Notes: a model not told the origin generated them from the letters alone. A stretch of 34,097 bases of DNA from Gemmatimonadales bacterium (GCA_020344755.1 CP070829.1:1542865-1576961), one strand, 5' to 3'. Shown: positions 15,242-24,624, counted from the first letter of the stretch. Numbers and translations are program-made.

Positions 15242-16573
15242 ATGAACCGGCGCACACTGGTCGTCGCCACCCTGACCGCCACGGTCGCTGCCCACGGGTG
15301 TGGAGACTCGGGCACGGAGCCGGGTCCGGGGGCTCCGGCCTCCCTGGTCATCGCCTCGGGTGCCCTGGAGCTCTTCGTACCGGAGTCCCGGCAGCTCGTC
15401 GCCCGGGTGGAGGACGCCAACGGGCGGAGCCTGGATGCGACAGTGAACTGGACGATGGGCGATCCGGCGGTGGCCTCGGTGAACGGGAATGGCGAGGTGA
15501 CCGCGGTGGGGGTGGGAACGACCCACGTGGAGGCCCGGGTGGGATCCCTGGCGGATTCGGTCCCCGTCCAGGTCCTCGAGACCCTGCAGCTCGTCTTTCC
15601 GCTGGAGGGAGTCCTGAACACGGACTTCTACTACGTCAACTACGTGGACCTGCGATCGGGCCCGGGGATCCTGGACTATCGGTGCGGACCCAAGTCGTAC
15701 GACGGTCACCATGGAGTGGACCTGACCCTCCCCAGCTTCGAGCGCATGGACGAGGGGGTCCGGATCCTGGCGGCGGCGCCGGGCACGGTCACCCAGATCG
15801 CGGATGGAGTCTTCGACCGGAGCACCACGAACGGTCCCGGCGGATTCGGGAACCACGTTCGCCTCCAGCACCGGGATGGCTTCGAGAGCATCTATGGTCA
15901 CATGGCCCGGAGCTCCGTGGCGGTCTCGCTCGGCCAGAGCGTGGAGGCGGGGCAGGTGCTGGGATTGGTGGGAAGCTCCGGTAACTCGGACATGCCCCAC
16001 CTACACGTGGAGTTCCTTCGGTACGGATCCGTGGTGGACGCTTTCGCCGGCGAGTGCGGGGACGTGGTCGACCACTGGGCCGCCGCCGACCCCTACCAGG
16101 ACGAGTTCGGCCTGATCCAGTCGCGGCTGACCACCGCGGACCTGACCCTGGACCTGGTGAAGGCCCCGGTGGCCCACACGAGCACCTTCAGCACCGACGA
16201 CGTCCGGTTCTCCGCCTGGGTCCACCTCGCCAATGTCCGAGAGGGCTCCACCTCTCGGTTCGACCTCTTCGACCCCGACGGAGGTCTGTTCTGGACCTAC
16301 TCCTTCACACACGACCGGTTCTGGGCCATGAGCTGGTGGTGGGTCTGGCGTACCCTCCAGGGCTCCATGACCGTCCCCGGGACATGGCGTCTCGAGTATC
16401 GCAACGACGGCAATCTCCTGGCGGAGCATGACTTCGAGCTCGTCGAGGCCGCCGCCTCGGCGGTGAACAGAGCTCCCGCGGGCTCGGGAGGGCCCGCCGC
16501 CGGAATGGGCGGCGGAGGCCTCGGGGCCGGAGGCATGGCCCCCGGGCCCCGGAGGGCAACCGGACCCGGCTGA
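15242..16573 (+). CDS. M23 (LytM-type) metallopeptidase lipoprotein with Ig-like domain
   Basis: A 443-residue exported zinc endopeptidase-like protein; the family cuts peptidoglycan cross-links or acts as an envelope regulator. The N-terminal signal ends at Cys20 (AAHGC), an imperfect lipobox. Residues about 30-118 look like a BIG2-type Ig domain (LFVPESRQLVARVEDANG ... GVGTTHVEARVG). The M23 domain is about 130-290, with zinc ligands His156 and Asp160 (HHGVD), YGHMARS, and the HxH pair His253/His255 (PHLHVEF). All catalytic residues are present. A further beta-rich domain (about 295-410) with a Trp cluster (MSWWWVWRT) and a Gly/Pro-rich tail follow. ATG 15242 has GGAG about 8 nt upstream. 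A hairpin follows the stop directly. Confidence 0.88.
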   Translation: MNRRTLVVATLTATVAAHGCGDSGTEPGPGAPASLVIASGALELFVPESRQLVARVEDANGRSLDATVNWTMGDPAVASVNGNGEVTAVGVGTTHVEARVGSLADSVPVQVLETLQLVFPLEGVLNTDFYYVNYVDLRSGPGILDYRCGPKSYDGHHGVDLTLPSFERMDEGVRILAAAPGTVTQIADGVFDRSTTNGPGGFGNHVRLQHRDGFESIYGHMARSSVAVSLGQSVEAGQVLGLVGSSGNSDMPHLHVEFLRYGSVVDAFAGECGDVVDHWAAADPYQDEFGLIQSRLTTADLTLDLVKAPVAHTSTFSTDDVRFSAWVHLANVREGSTSRFDLFDPDGGLFWTYSFTHDRFWAMSWWWVWRTLQGSMTVPGTWRLEYRNDGNLLAEHDFELVEAAASAVNRAPAGSGGPAAGMGGGGLGAGGMAPGPRRATGPG

Positions 16574-16594
16574 GCTCCTACCGGTCCGAGGAGC
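16574..16594 (+). terminator. Hairpin directly after the M23 stop
   Basis: GCTCCT (16574-16579) and AGGAGC (16589-16594) form a 6-bp stem with a 9-nt loop starting at the base after the stop codon, in the 95-bp gap between convergent genes. There is no T tract, so termination strength is doubtful. Confidence 0.3.
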
Positions 16595-16668
16595 CGGCCC
16601 CGACACCCACCGCCCAGGACCGGCAGGTGCGGGGGCATCACGGACCGGGTCTCCACCCGAGCCCGGAT

Positions 16669-17970
16669 CTACGCGGACGGCCGGCAGAAGCGAAGGGTGG
16701 CCAAGGCCAGGACTCGTGCCATGTCCGCCAGCTCGTCCACCGAGACGGATTCGTCGGGCCGGTGGGCCCGCCGGATGTCTCCGGCGCCGAAGAGGACGGT
16801 GGGAATCCCCGCCACCTGCGAAAGAATCCCCATGTCGGCGCCGTACGGCATCCCTTCCACGGCCACCTCCCGGCCCAGCACGTCGCTGGCCGCGCCGTGA
16901 AGCGTCCGAACCAGCGGGTCGTCGGGATCGGTCCGAGCCGCCAGGAACCGTCCCCCCCACCACTCCACCCCCGGCGGATGCTCTCGGAACCACGGATCCT
17001 GGCCCGCCGTTGCCGCCACCGCCGTCTCCATCTCTCGTCGGGCGGCCTCCGGATCCTCGCCGGGAGCCAATCCCATGCGGCCCTCGATGGTGACGCGATC
17101 CGGCACGGAGGAGGCCCAGTCGCCGCCCCGTACCGTCCCGACGGAGACCGGGAACGGGATGGAGTATCGGCCGAAGAGCGGGTCCCCCGAGAGGCGTCGG
17201 TTCCGCTCCGACTCGAGGGACTGAAGTGCGCGGTAGACCGGAATGAGCTTCTCCAGGGCGCTCACCCCCTCCTCCCGAACGGCGCCGTGGGCGGCCCGGC
17301 CCGCCACCCGGATCCTGAAGCTCAGACACCCGGCCTGGGCCGGGGCCACCGCCAGCTCCGTGGGCTCCAGCACCACCGCCCCGTGAGCTCGGTAGCCGCG
17401 GAGGATGGCAGCCAGCGTCCCCATCCCCCCGTCCTCCTCGCCCACCACGCTCATGAGGTGCACGGTGCCCGCGAGGGTCACCCCCGCCCGCCTGATGGCA
17501 TCCAGAGCGAAGATGCCCGCCACCAGGGGCCCCTTGAGGTCCAGTGCACCACGCCCGTGGAGTCGACCATCGCGGACGAGGCCCGAGAAGGGCGGATGAT
17601 GCCACAGGGACGCGTCCCCCGGCGGAACCACGTCCACGTGGCCGTTCAGGATGAGGTCCCGCCCACCTCCCGATCCAGCCCAGGTGCCCACCACGCCCAG
17701 GGGGTCTCGGCGGAGGACCTCGGCCCCGTAGGCCGGATGCGCCCCCACCTCTTCCATGGGAATCACCCATCGATCCACGTCCATGCCGTGAGCCTGCATG
17801 AGGCTCGCGACGAACTCCTGCGCCGGTGTTTCCTCGCCGCTTACACTGGGGATGCGGACCAACTCGCGGGCGGCCTCCACCATCCCGTCCACATCGAGGG
17901 CTTCCAGGATCCGCTCCTCCGTCGGCCCCCGGGTCCGCCGCGCGGGGGAGGGAGATTGGGTTGGTGTCAT
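16669..17970 (-). CDS. M20 family deacylase/peptidase (ArgE/DapE-like)
   Basis: A 433-residue cytoplasmic-looking zinc hydrolase (no signal peptide) of the group that deacylates N-acyl amino acids or cleaves small peptides. Metal and catalytic residues are all visible: His111 and Asp113 in NGHVDVVPPGD, bridging Asp144 in GRGALDLKGP, the general-base and metal Glu178-Glu179 in VVGEEDGG, and the final His403 in RRAHRPDESV. The dimerisation/lid domain carries GRAAHGAVREEGVSALEK. ATG 17970 starts before the first family helix; the first 20 residues are a charged, proline-rich lead-in and there is no clear SD. It converges on the M23 gene and diverges from the GGT-like gene. Exact substrate is open; it is not close enough by eye to ArgE or DapE to name it. 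Confidence 0.88.
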   Translation of the reverse strand: MTPTQSPSPARRTRGPTEERILEALDVDGMVEAARELVRIPSVSGEETPAQEFVASLMQAHGMDVDRWVIPMEEVGAHPAYGAEVLRRDPLGVVGTWAGSGGGRDLILNGHVDVVPPGDASLWHHPPFSGLVRDGRLHGRGALDLKGPLVAGIFALDAIRRAGVTLAGTVHLMSVVGEEDGGMGTLAAILRGYRAHGAVVLEPTELAVAPAQAGCLSFRIRVAGRAAHGAVREEGVSALEKLIPVYRALQSLESERNRRLSGDPLFGRYSIPFPVSVGTVRGGDWASSVPDRVTIEGRMGLAPGEDPEAARREMETAVAATAGQDPWFREHPPGVEWWGGRFLAARTDPDDPLVRTLHGAASDVLGREVAVEGMPYGADMGILSQVAGIPTVLFGAGDIRRAHRPDESVSVDELADMARVLALATLRFCRPSA

Positions 17971-18022
17971 GGCAGAGGCGGGGACGGCGGGATGGTTGGA
18001 GACCGTGGGGCGGTCGGAGGCC

Positions 18023-18040
18023 AGACTCGGGGCCGAGTCT
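18023..18040. promoter_or_regulatory. Perfect palindrome AGACTCGG-GG-CCGAGTCT, operator candidate
   Basis: An 8+2+8 perfect inverted repeat lies in the 215-bp gap between the divergent M20 (start 17970) and GGT-like (start 18186) genes, 52 bp from the M20 start. Its core GACTCG...CGAGTC recurs in a second perfect inverted repeat at 28544-28560. A dimeric repressor site serving both genes is a reasonable guess; no regulator gene is in the window. Confidence 0.4.
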
Positions 18041-18185
18041 CGAGGAAGCTAGGGCCCGAGCCGGATTCACGCCCGCGCCGGAGCCCTCCGAGCAGCCCTC
18101 CGGCAGACCACCCGCTTTCCCCCGGGGCTGCACGGCACCAATATCCCCGCCCTTGGATGGCCCATCCGCAGCCCCAGGAGGACCC

Positions 18186-20033
18186 ATGACCCGGTTCGTT
18201 CTCGTCGCCCTGGCCGCGTCCACCGTGGCGGCGTTCACCCCGGTCCAGGCCCAGCAGACCCAGAAGCCGGTCCTCCACGGACGCCACTGGATCGCCATCA
18301 CCGGGAAGCCCATGGCGGCCACCGCAGGAGCCATGATGTTCCAGAAAGGCGGCAATGCAGTGGACGCCGCGGCGGCCATGCTGGCGGCCACCGCCACCAT
18401 GTGGGACGTCCTGTCCTGGGGAGGCGAGACTCAGGCCCTCATCTACCACCCCGAGGAGAGGCGGGTCATCGGGCTGAACGCCCTGGGCGTGGCGCCCAGC
18501 GGAGCCACCGCCGGGTACTTCCGTGAACAGGGCATGCGCTTTCCACCGGAGTACGGCGTGGACGCCATGGTCACGCCGGGGACACCCGGAGGCCTCATGA
18601 CCATGGTTGCGAGGTGGGGCCGCCTTTCCCTGGCGGAGGTCCTGGCACCCGCGATGGAGATGGCTGAGGGGTATCCGATGGAAGCGGATGCCGTCCGGCG
18701 GGTGCGCTCCAACCGGGACCGTATTCTGGCCTGGCCCTACACCGCAGCGGTGTTCTTTCCGGACGGGGGAGAGGGGCCCGAGGCAGGAGACATCCTGGTC
18801 CAGTCGGACCTGGCCGTCACCCTGCGGAAGCTTGTGGAGGCGGAGGCCGACGCACTTGCTGCGGGAAGGAGCCGCGAGGATGCCATCCAGGCGGCGTACG
18901 ACCGCTTCTATCGGGGCGACATCGCCGAGGAATATGTCCGGGGTGCCCGGGAGCAGGGCTCGCGGGTGACCATGGACGACCTGGCCCGGTGGTCGGTGTA
19001 CGTGGAAGAGCCTGTGATGACCACCTACAAGGGGATCGAGGTCTACAAGCTGACCCATTGGGTCCAGGGACCGGTTCTCCTCCAGACGCTCAATATCCTG
19101 GAAGACTTCGATCTCCAGGAGATGGGCTACAACAGCGCCCGCTACGTACATGCCCTCTACCAGGCCATGAACCTGGCCTTTGCCGACCGGGACTTCTATT
19201 ACGGCGACCCCTACTTCCCGCCGGAGGAGCCCATCCGCGGCCTCCTCTCCAAGGAGTATGCCCGGGACCGTGCGGCGCTCATCGACTGGCGCCGGAACGA
19301 CCCGACCCTGGGCCCAGGGGATCCCTACCCGTTCCAGGGGGGCACGAACCCGTTCCTCTCCCACCTCGAGGCGTGGAACAAGGGTGCCTCCCCCCTGGAG
19401 GCGGATGCCCCGGAGGAGAGGCTGGAGGCGTTCGAAGCGGACTTCCACCAGGGCACCACTTCGATCCAGGCCGCGGACGCCGATGGGTGGGTGGTTTCGG
19501 TGACGCCCTCGGGTGGGTGGGTACCGGCGGTCATCGCCGGGCGGACCGGAATCGGGATCAGCCAGCGGGGCCAGTCCTTCGTCGTGAACCCACAGGACGG
19601 CCCCTATAACGTGATCGAGCCCGGGAAGCGTCCCAGGGCCACCCTGACCCCTTCACTGGCGCTGAAGGACGGTCGACCGTTCCTGTCCTTCGCCGTGCAG
19701 GGGGGGGACACACAGGACCAGAATCTCCTCCAGTTCTTCCTCAATTTCGTGGAGTTCGGAATGAACGTGCAGGAGGCGGCGGAGGCGGCCAACATCAACT
19801 CGTTCCAGATGCGATCTTCGTTCGGTGATCGGGAGATTGTTCCGGGCCGACTGCTGGTACGGGAGGATACCCCTCCCTGGATCCGTCGAGAGCTCGAGGC
19901 CATGGGGTATGACCTGACCTCCTCCCAGCGAACCTCAGGCCCCATCAATGCCATCTACTTCGACTGGGAGAACGGGGCGTTCTGGGGCGGCTCCAGCAAC
20001 TTTGGGGACGATTACGGAGTGGTGTGGGAGTGA
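18186..20033 (+). CDS. Exported gamma-glutamyltransferase-like Ntn hydrolase
   Basis: A self-cleaving N-terminal-nucleophile hydrolase fold, 615 residues from ATG 18186 (AGGAGG 5 nt upstream), with a Sec signal cleaved near PVQAQQ. GGT landmarks: GGNAVDAAAAMLAATATM near the start of the large subunit, PGTPGGLMTM, and the autoprocessing site before Thr424 in HQGTTSI, giving a small subunit of about 190 residues. Key substrate residues of true GGT are absent: the DFRExAP motif with the Arg that binds the gamma-glutamyl carboxylate reads NALGVAP (Leu100), and the oxyanion Ser-Ser pair of RPSSM reads RPRATL (Ala485-Thr486). It should therefore mature like a GGT but probably not use glutathione in the classical way. 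Periplasmic. Followed by hupE-like and hydrolase genes on the same strand. Confidence 0.87.
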   Translation: MTRFVLVALAASTVAAFTPVQAQQTQKPVLHGRHWIAITGKPMAATAGAMMFQKGGNAVDAAAAMLAATATMWDVLSWGGETQALIYHPEERRVIGLNALGVAPSGATAGYFREQGMRFPPEYGVDAMVTPGTPGGLMTMVARWGRLSLAEVLAPAMEMAEGYPMEADAVRRVRSNRDRILAWPYTAAVFFPDGGEGPEAGDILVQSDLAVTLRKLVEAEADALAAGRSREDAIQAAYDRFYRGDIAEEYVRGAREQGSRVTMDDLARWSVYVEEPVMTTYKGIEVYKLTHWVQGPVLLQTLNILEDFDLQEMGYNSARYVHALYQAMNLAFADRDFYYGDPYFPPEEPIRGLLSKEYARDRAALIDWRRNDPTLGPGDPYPFQGGTNPFLSHLEAWNKGASPLEADAPEERLEAFEADFHQGTTSIQAADADGWVVSVTPSGGWVPAVIAGRTGIGISQRGQSFVVNPQDGPYNVIEPGKRPRATLTPSLALKDGRPFLSFAVQGGDTQDQNLLQFFLNFVEFGMNVQEAAEAANINSFQMRSSFGDREIVPGRLLVREDTPPWIRRELEAMGYDLTSSQRTSGPINAIYFDWENGAFWGGSSNFGDDYGVVWE

Positions 20034-20119
20034 CGCCGATGATTGCCGCTCGCCCCACCGGGAGAGGTCTGGGACCCTCCCCGTCACGCTGAGGGCGGCT
20101 CGCAGCCGGTCACGGCACC

Positions 20120-20752
20120 GTGTCGTCCGCCTTCGCCGTCTACCTGGAGCTGGGGTTTCGGCATATCGCCGACCTCGCCGGTTACGACCACCTCCTCTTC
20201 ATCGTGGCGCTGGCCGCCGGGTACGGCTTCTCCCACTGGCGGGAACTCCTGGTCCTGGTGACCGCCTTCACCGTGGGGCACTCGATCACCCTGGCTCTGG
20301 CGACGCTTCGCGTCGTGGCGATGAGCAGTGTGTGGGTGGAGTTCCTGATCCCCCTGACGATCCTGCTCACCGCGCTGAACACCCTGTGGGAGCAACGAAC
20401 GGTGTCGGCCGATGCTGCGGCCACCCACCGCCCGCCCGACTCCCCTGCCGGACATCTTCGAGGGCGCCGGGTGAAGTACGGGATGGCCCTGTTCTTCGGC
20501 CTCATCCACGGAATGGGCTTCTCGAACTTCCTCCGTGCGCTCCTGGGGGAAGAGGAGGGCATCGCGTGGCCGCTCTTCTCCTTCAACGTAGGATTGGAGA
20601 TCGGTCAGTTGGTGATCCTGGCAGCACTCCTCCTGTTGACCTGGGTAGTGGTGCGGCTCCTGCGAGTTCGGCCCGTCACCTGGACTCGGTTCCTCTCCCT
20701 GGGCGCAGCCCTTCCGGCTCTGGCGCTGTTGGCATCGCGAGTCCCCGGCTGA
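20120..20752 (+). CDS. HupE/UreJ family membrane protein
   Basis: A 210-residue polytopic protein, about six hydrophobic segments. It has the family hallmarks GFRHIADLAGYDHLLF near the N-terminus, FTVGHSITLA in the second helix region and FFGLIHGMGFSNFL in the middle. Family members with these His/Asp motifs are proposed nickel or cobalt transporters of hydrogenase and urease clusters, but many, like this one, sit far from either enzyme and have unknown cargo. GTG 20120 is the start; the SD is weak. It lies 86 bp after the GGT-like gene and 112 bp before an M20D gene. The nearby M1 peptidase and DUF6702-like gene are metal-enzyme partners I have seen described near such proteins in other phyla (from memory). 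Confidence 0.85.
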   Translation: MSSAFAVYLELGFRHIADLAGYDHLLFIVALAAGYGFSHWRELLVLVTAFTVGHSITLALATLRVVAMSSVWVEFLIPLTILLTALNTLWEQRTVSADAAATHRPPDSPAGHLRGRRVKYGMALFFGLIHGMGFSNFLRALLGEEEGIAWPLFSFNVGLEIGQLVILAALLLLTWVVVRLLRVRPVTWTRFLSLGAALPALALLASRVPG

Positions 20753-20864
20753 TTCGAGCCTCGCGGCTGGACTTTGACCCCGCGCTGCCCCACGATTGCC
20801 CCGCTCCTGTCCCGGGCCGAGTGTCGATGGAACGCCGGCCCGCGTTGCACCACCTGGAGGTATC

Positions 20865-22298
20865 ATGCGCAACGCCGCCGCCGCCCTCGTCCTCGCGCTC
20901 CTGGCCGCGACCCCCGTCTCGGCCCAGACCACCGCCACCGAGCGAAGTGCCGCCGGTCCCGTCCTCGAGCGCATCGAAGCCCTTCAGGGGGACATCGGGC
21001 CCACGGAGTTGGCCCAGCGGCTGGTCCAGCGTCATCGGGCCGAAAAGGACGCTGTCATGGACCGGGTCGCCCGCCTCTGGTGGGACGAGTTGGGTGCCCT
21101 CTCGGACCACATCGGCGAGAATCCGGAGTCCGGGTTCCAGGAGTACGAAACGGTGGACACCCTCACCCAGGTGCTCGCGGGCCGGGGATTCACCGTCGAG
21201 ACCGGCGTGGCCGGGCTCGAGACCGCTTTCGAGGCGACCTGGACCTCACCCGCGGGAGGAGACGGACCGGCGCTGGGCATCATCGTGGAGTACGACGCAC
21301 TCCGCGGCACCACCGAGGACTACCACGGGTGCCAGCACAACGCCCAGAGCCCGGTGGGATTCGCCGCGGCCTTCGCCCTGTCGGAATACATGGAAGAGCA
21401 CGGGAGGCCCGGCTCGATCCGAATCTACGGGACTCCGGCGGAGGAGATGGGCCCGCCGGCAAAGGTGATCATGCACCGGGCGGGGATCTTCGACGACGCG
21501 GAGATATTGGTACGCAGCCATGGATCCGGTGAGACCAGCCGGAATCGAGCCGGGTTCGGGGTCTGCTGCCTGAACATCAACATGGCTCGCTATACCTTCA
21601 CCGGAATCCCCGCTCACCAGCGCCAGTCCTGGGCGGGCCGGAACGCCCTCTCTGCGGCCGTCCAGTTCTACACCGCGGTGGACCACCTGCGACCGACCTT
21701 CCGACCCGAGGCGGTGATTCAGGGCGTGATCCCCGAGGGTGGCCGGGCGCCGAACGTGGTCCCGGACCGAGCCGTCGTGGACTACTACATCCGATATCCC
21801 GACGAGGTCTACCTGGCCCACATGGACTCCATGATCGCCAACGCGGCCCGGGCCGCCGCCCTGGCCACCGGGACCGAGGTCGAGATCGAAGTCTACGGGG
21901 AGTATCGGGACGGGATCACCCTGGGGACCCTCGAGGAATTGGGATTCGCCTACGCCCAGGAGCTGGGTGCGCCGGCCATCAACTCGGAGCCGCAGCGTCC
22001 CGCGGGATACGAGGAAACGGGATTCGTTACCCGTGACATCCCCGGGTTGAGCGTGAGCGTCTTCTCCTCGTCCGCACCAGGACACTCCTACGACCGTTGG
22101 CTCGACTCCATGAAGGAGGTGGGGCACACGGGATTCCTCCTGGACGCCAAGATCATGGCTGCCGTGCTCTTCGACTACCTCGAGGACCCGGATTTCCGCG
22201 CCCAGGTCCAGCGGGAGCACCGGGAGATGGCGGGGCTCTTCGACCAGTACCTCGAGGGCCTCCGCCAGGCCTACAGCCAGGAAACCGGAGTCTACTGA
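20865..22298 (+). CDS. Exported M20D amidohydrolase (second copy in window)
   Basis: 477 residues from ATG 20865 (TGGAGGT just upstream), with a Sec signal cleaved near PVSAQT. It has the AbgB-type ligand set: IGENPESGFQEYET, Asp in VEYDALRG, His in GCQHNAQS, Glu pair in GTPAEEMGPP, His in VRSHGSGE, the lid motif IPAHQRQSWAGRNALSA and the last His in SAPGHSYD. The spacing resembles that of the gene at 13363, but the two share little identity outside motifs, so they are old paralogues. Substrates of this class are N-acylated or aromatic amino-acid amides; none can be assigned. It sits between the HupE-like and M1 genes and ends 232 bp before the latter. Confidence 0.9.
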   Translation: MRNAAAALVLALLAATPVSAQTTATERSAAGPVLERIEALQGDIGPTELAQRLVQRHRAEKDAVMDRVARLWWDELGALSDHIGENPESGFQEYETVDTLTQVLAGRGFTVETGVAGLETAFEATWTSPAGGDGPALGIIVEYDALRGTTEDYHGCQHNAQSPVGFAAAFALSEYMEEHGRPGSIRIYGTPAEEMGPPAKVIMHRAGIFDDAEILVRSHGSGETSRNRAGFGVCCLNINMARYTFTGIPAHQRQSWAGRNALSAAVQFYTAVDHLRPTFRPEAVIQGVIPEGGRAPNVVPDRAVVDYYIRYPDEVYLAHMDSMIANAARAAALATGTEVEIEVYGEYRDGITLGTLEELGFAYAQELGAPAINSEPQRPAGYEETGFVTRDIPGLSVSVFSSSAPGHSYDRWLDSMKEVGHTGFLLDAKIMAAVLFDYLEDPDFRAQVQREHREMAGLFDQYLEGLRQAYSQETGVY

Positions 22299-22350
22299 GT
22301 CGAGCCGGCGTCGTCCGGATCACCGCGACCGTCACGGGTATTTCCCCACT

Positions 22351-22371
22351 CCCCACGGGACTCCCGCGGGG
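22351..22371 (+). terminator. Near-perfect hairpin in the M20D/M1 gap
   Basis: CCCCACGGGA-C-TCCCGCGGGG pairs over 10 positions with one A/C mismatch, about 50 bp after the amidohydrolase stop. The rest of this 232-bp gap shows only further C/G runs. No T tract follows, so it may slow rather than end transcription. Confidence 0.3.
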
Positions 22372-22530
22372 TATCCTGTGGTCTGGAGCGAGGGGTCCCC
22401 GCCCTCCCGGCCCGCCGCTCCCGCAACAGCCACGGGGACGTGCGGCCCGTGGGACAGCGACGACCCAGGCTTCTCCCGGGCCCGCTTTCCCCGGCCGCCC
22501 CCCTGGACACCCCAGCGCGGGAAGGCAGCC

Positions 22531-24624
22531 ATGAATCGCGTCGCACCCTGGTGGACGGCCGGAGTCCTCGGCCTGCTCCTCGTGGTCCCGTCGGACGCCA
22601 CGGCTCAACAGTGGCTCCACGACGACGGGAGCCGGACCAACCAGTCCATGTTCCGTATCCTGGACGAGTGGCCGGATCCAAACGACTACCGTAACGCCGC
22701 CGGCCTCCCGGGGCCCCGCTACTGGCAGCAGAAAGCGGACTATCGGATCCGGGTCACGCTGGACACCGTTGAGCACCGGGCGGCGGGGTCGGAACGGATC
22801 ACCTACCACAACAACTCCCCCGACCCGCTCCGCTTCCTCTGGCTCCAGCTGGACCAGAACACCCGGTCCGAGGAGTTCTCCCGGGCGTATCGCATGCAGG
22901 GGGCCCTTCCAGAGGAGATCAGTCCGAGGGCCATGCGCTTCCTGGGTCTGGACCGCTTCGATGGTGGACACGAGCTCACCCGGGTCCAGGTGGTGGACGG
23001 GTCCGGCCGCCTGGTGGACGCGGACTACTCCATCAACAACACGGTGATGCGGGTCGACCTTCCCCGGGTCCTGGAGCCCGGTGGCGTGCAGGAGCTTGAG
23101 ATCGACTGGTCGTACCGGATTCCCGACTCCGGGCGGGGAGGGAAGGAGCTGGTCTCCGACGGATGGATCTACGAGATGGCCCAGTGGTTCCCGCGCATGA
23201 GCGTCTACGACGACGTCAACGGATGGCAGACGGACCAGTTCCTGGGTCGGGGCGAGTTCTACCTGAGTTTCGGGGACTACGACGTGGCCATCACCGTGCC
23301 CCGGAACCACATCGTGGATGCCACGGGCGAGCTCCAGAACCCCGAGGAGGTCCTGACGACCGCGCAGATGGCCCGGCTGGAGGCGGCGTACACGAGCGAG
23401 GAACCCTCCTTCATCGTTACGGCGGACGAGGTGATGGATCCCGGGGCCCGCCCTGCCGGAACGGGGATGCTCACCTGGCGTTTCCACGCGGAGAACGTCC
23501 GGGATTTCGCCTGGGTCTCCTCGAAGACCTACGTGTGGGACGCCGCGGGGTACCGCTACCCGGGGGAGGATCGCCTCATCAAGGTGCACTCTCTCTACCC
23601 GCGCGACGCCATGCCCCTCTGGGACAAGGTCTCCACCCGGGCCACCGTGCAGACGCTGAAGACGTACGGACGCCTGGCCTTCCCCTATCCCTATCCCAAG
23701 GCCGTCAACGCGAACGGGCCCGCCGGCGGGATGGAGTATCCGATGCTGGCCTTCTGCGGCGCCCGGCCCCAACCGGACGGGAGCTACTCCGAAGGCACGG
23801 AGCGGGGCCTGATCTCCGTCACGATCCACGAGGTGGGGCACAACTGGTTCCCCATGATCGTGGCCACCGACGAGCGGAAGTGGACCTGGATGGACGAGGG
23901 GCTCAACACCTTCCTGCAGTACTACGGTGAACAGGACTACGCCGAGACATACTGTGACGGCGCGTGGACCCAGACCGAGGACTGCACCTATCCGTCCCGC
24001 AGGGGACCGCCGCCGAACATCGTGGGCTACATGCGGGACCCGGATCAGGTCCCCCTCATGACCGAGTCCGATCTGATCCACAAGGACTTCGGGAACAACG
24101 GGTACGCCAAGCCCGCCACCGGCCTGGTCATGCTCCGGGAGCACGTCCTGGACACACCCCAGTTCGATGCCGCATTCCAGGGGTACGCCCAGGGGTGGAT
24201 GTTCAAGCATCCCCAACCGGCGGACTTCTTCCGGTCCATGGACGACGGTGCCGGTGAGAACCTCGCCTGGTTCTGGCGGGGATGGTTCTATACGACCCAC
24301 GCCAACGACCAGGCGGTGACCGACGTATCCGTCCAGGACGCCCAGGAACTGGTGGGGGACTCCTCCCGGGGTAGCCGCTACGTTCGCATCCGAGTGGAAA
24401 ACCGGGGCGGGTTGGTCATGCCGCTGGAGATGGAGGTGGTCTTCGCCGACGGAAGCCGGCAGAGGTTGGACTACCCGGTCGACGTCTGGCGGAACAACGA
24501 GAAGACCTTCGTCGCCGGGTTCTTCACCGACAAGACCCCGGTAGAGGTCATCGTCGATCCGGACGAGGGATTCGCGGATATCGACCGGGAGAACAACGTC
24601 TGGCGCAGGACCGTCACCCAGTGA
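22531..24624 (+). CDS. Exported M1 family aminopeptidase
   Basis: A 697-residue zinc aminopeptidase of the gluzincin clan, removing N-terminal residues from peptides. ATG 22531 has GGAAGG 6 nt upstream; a Sec signal is cleaved near ATAQQ. The N-terminal saddle domain (about 60-260) is followed by the exopeptidase motif GGMEYP, a variant of GAMEN. The zinc site is His433-Glu434-His437 (HEVGH) with the third ligand Glu456 (WMDEGLN) exactly 18 residues further, as in the family. A helical region and a C-terminal beta domain (about 595-697) follow; no long HEAT-like domain is present, so it belongs to the shorter bacterial group. The next gene begins 10 bp after the stop and is probably in the same transcript. 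Confidence 0.93.
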   Translation: MNRVAPWWTAGVLGLLLVVPSDATAQQWLHDDGSRTNQSMFRILDEWPDPNDYRNAAGLPGPRYWQQKADYRIRVTLDTVEHRAAGSERITYHNNSPDPLRFLWLQLDQNTRSEEFSRAYRMQGALPEEISPRAMRFLGLDRFDGGHELTRVQVVDGSGRLVDADYSINNTVMRVDLPRVLEPGGVQELEIDWSYRIPDSGRGGKELVSDGWIYEMAQWFPRMSVYDDVNGWQTDQFLGRGEFYLSFGDYDVAITVPRNHIVDATGELQNPEEVLTTAQMARLEAAYTSEEPSFIVTADEVMDPGARPAGTGMLTWRFHAENVRDFAWVSSKTYVWDAAGYRYPGEDRLIKVHSLYPRDAMPLWDKVSTRATVQTLKTYGRLAFPYPYPKAVNANGPAGGMEYPMLAFCGARPQPDGSYSEGTERGLISVTIHEVGHNWFPMIVATDERKWTWMDEGLNTFLQYYGEQDYAETYCDGAWTQTEDCTYPSRRGPPPNIVGYMRDPDQVPLMTESDLIHKDFGNNGYAKPATGLVMLREHVLDTPQFDAAFQGYAQGWMFKHPQPADFFRSMDDGAGENLAWFWRGWFYTTHANDQAVTDVSVQDAQELVGDSSRGSRYVRIRVENRGGLVMPLEMEVVFADGSRQRLDYPVDVWRNNEKTFVAGFFTDKTPVEVIVDPDEGFADIDRENNVWRRTVTQ

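Noticed and set aside
13447..15984. 845-codon open frame on the plus strand
   Set aside because: Antisense to the M20D amidohydrolase and out of frame with the M23 gene; long spurious frames are expected at this GC content.
16001..18400. 799-codon open frame on the minus strand
   Set aside because: Reads across the M23, M20 and GGT-like genes in the wrong frame; low-complexity Gly/Arg/Pro composition.
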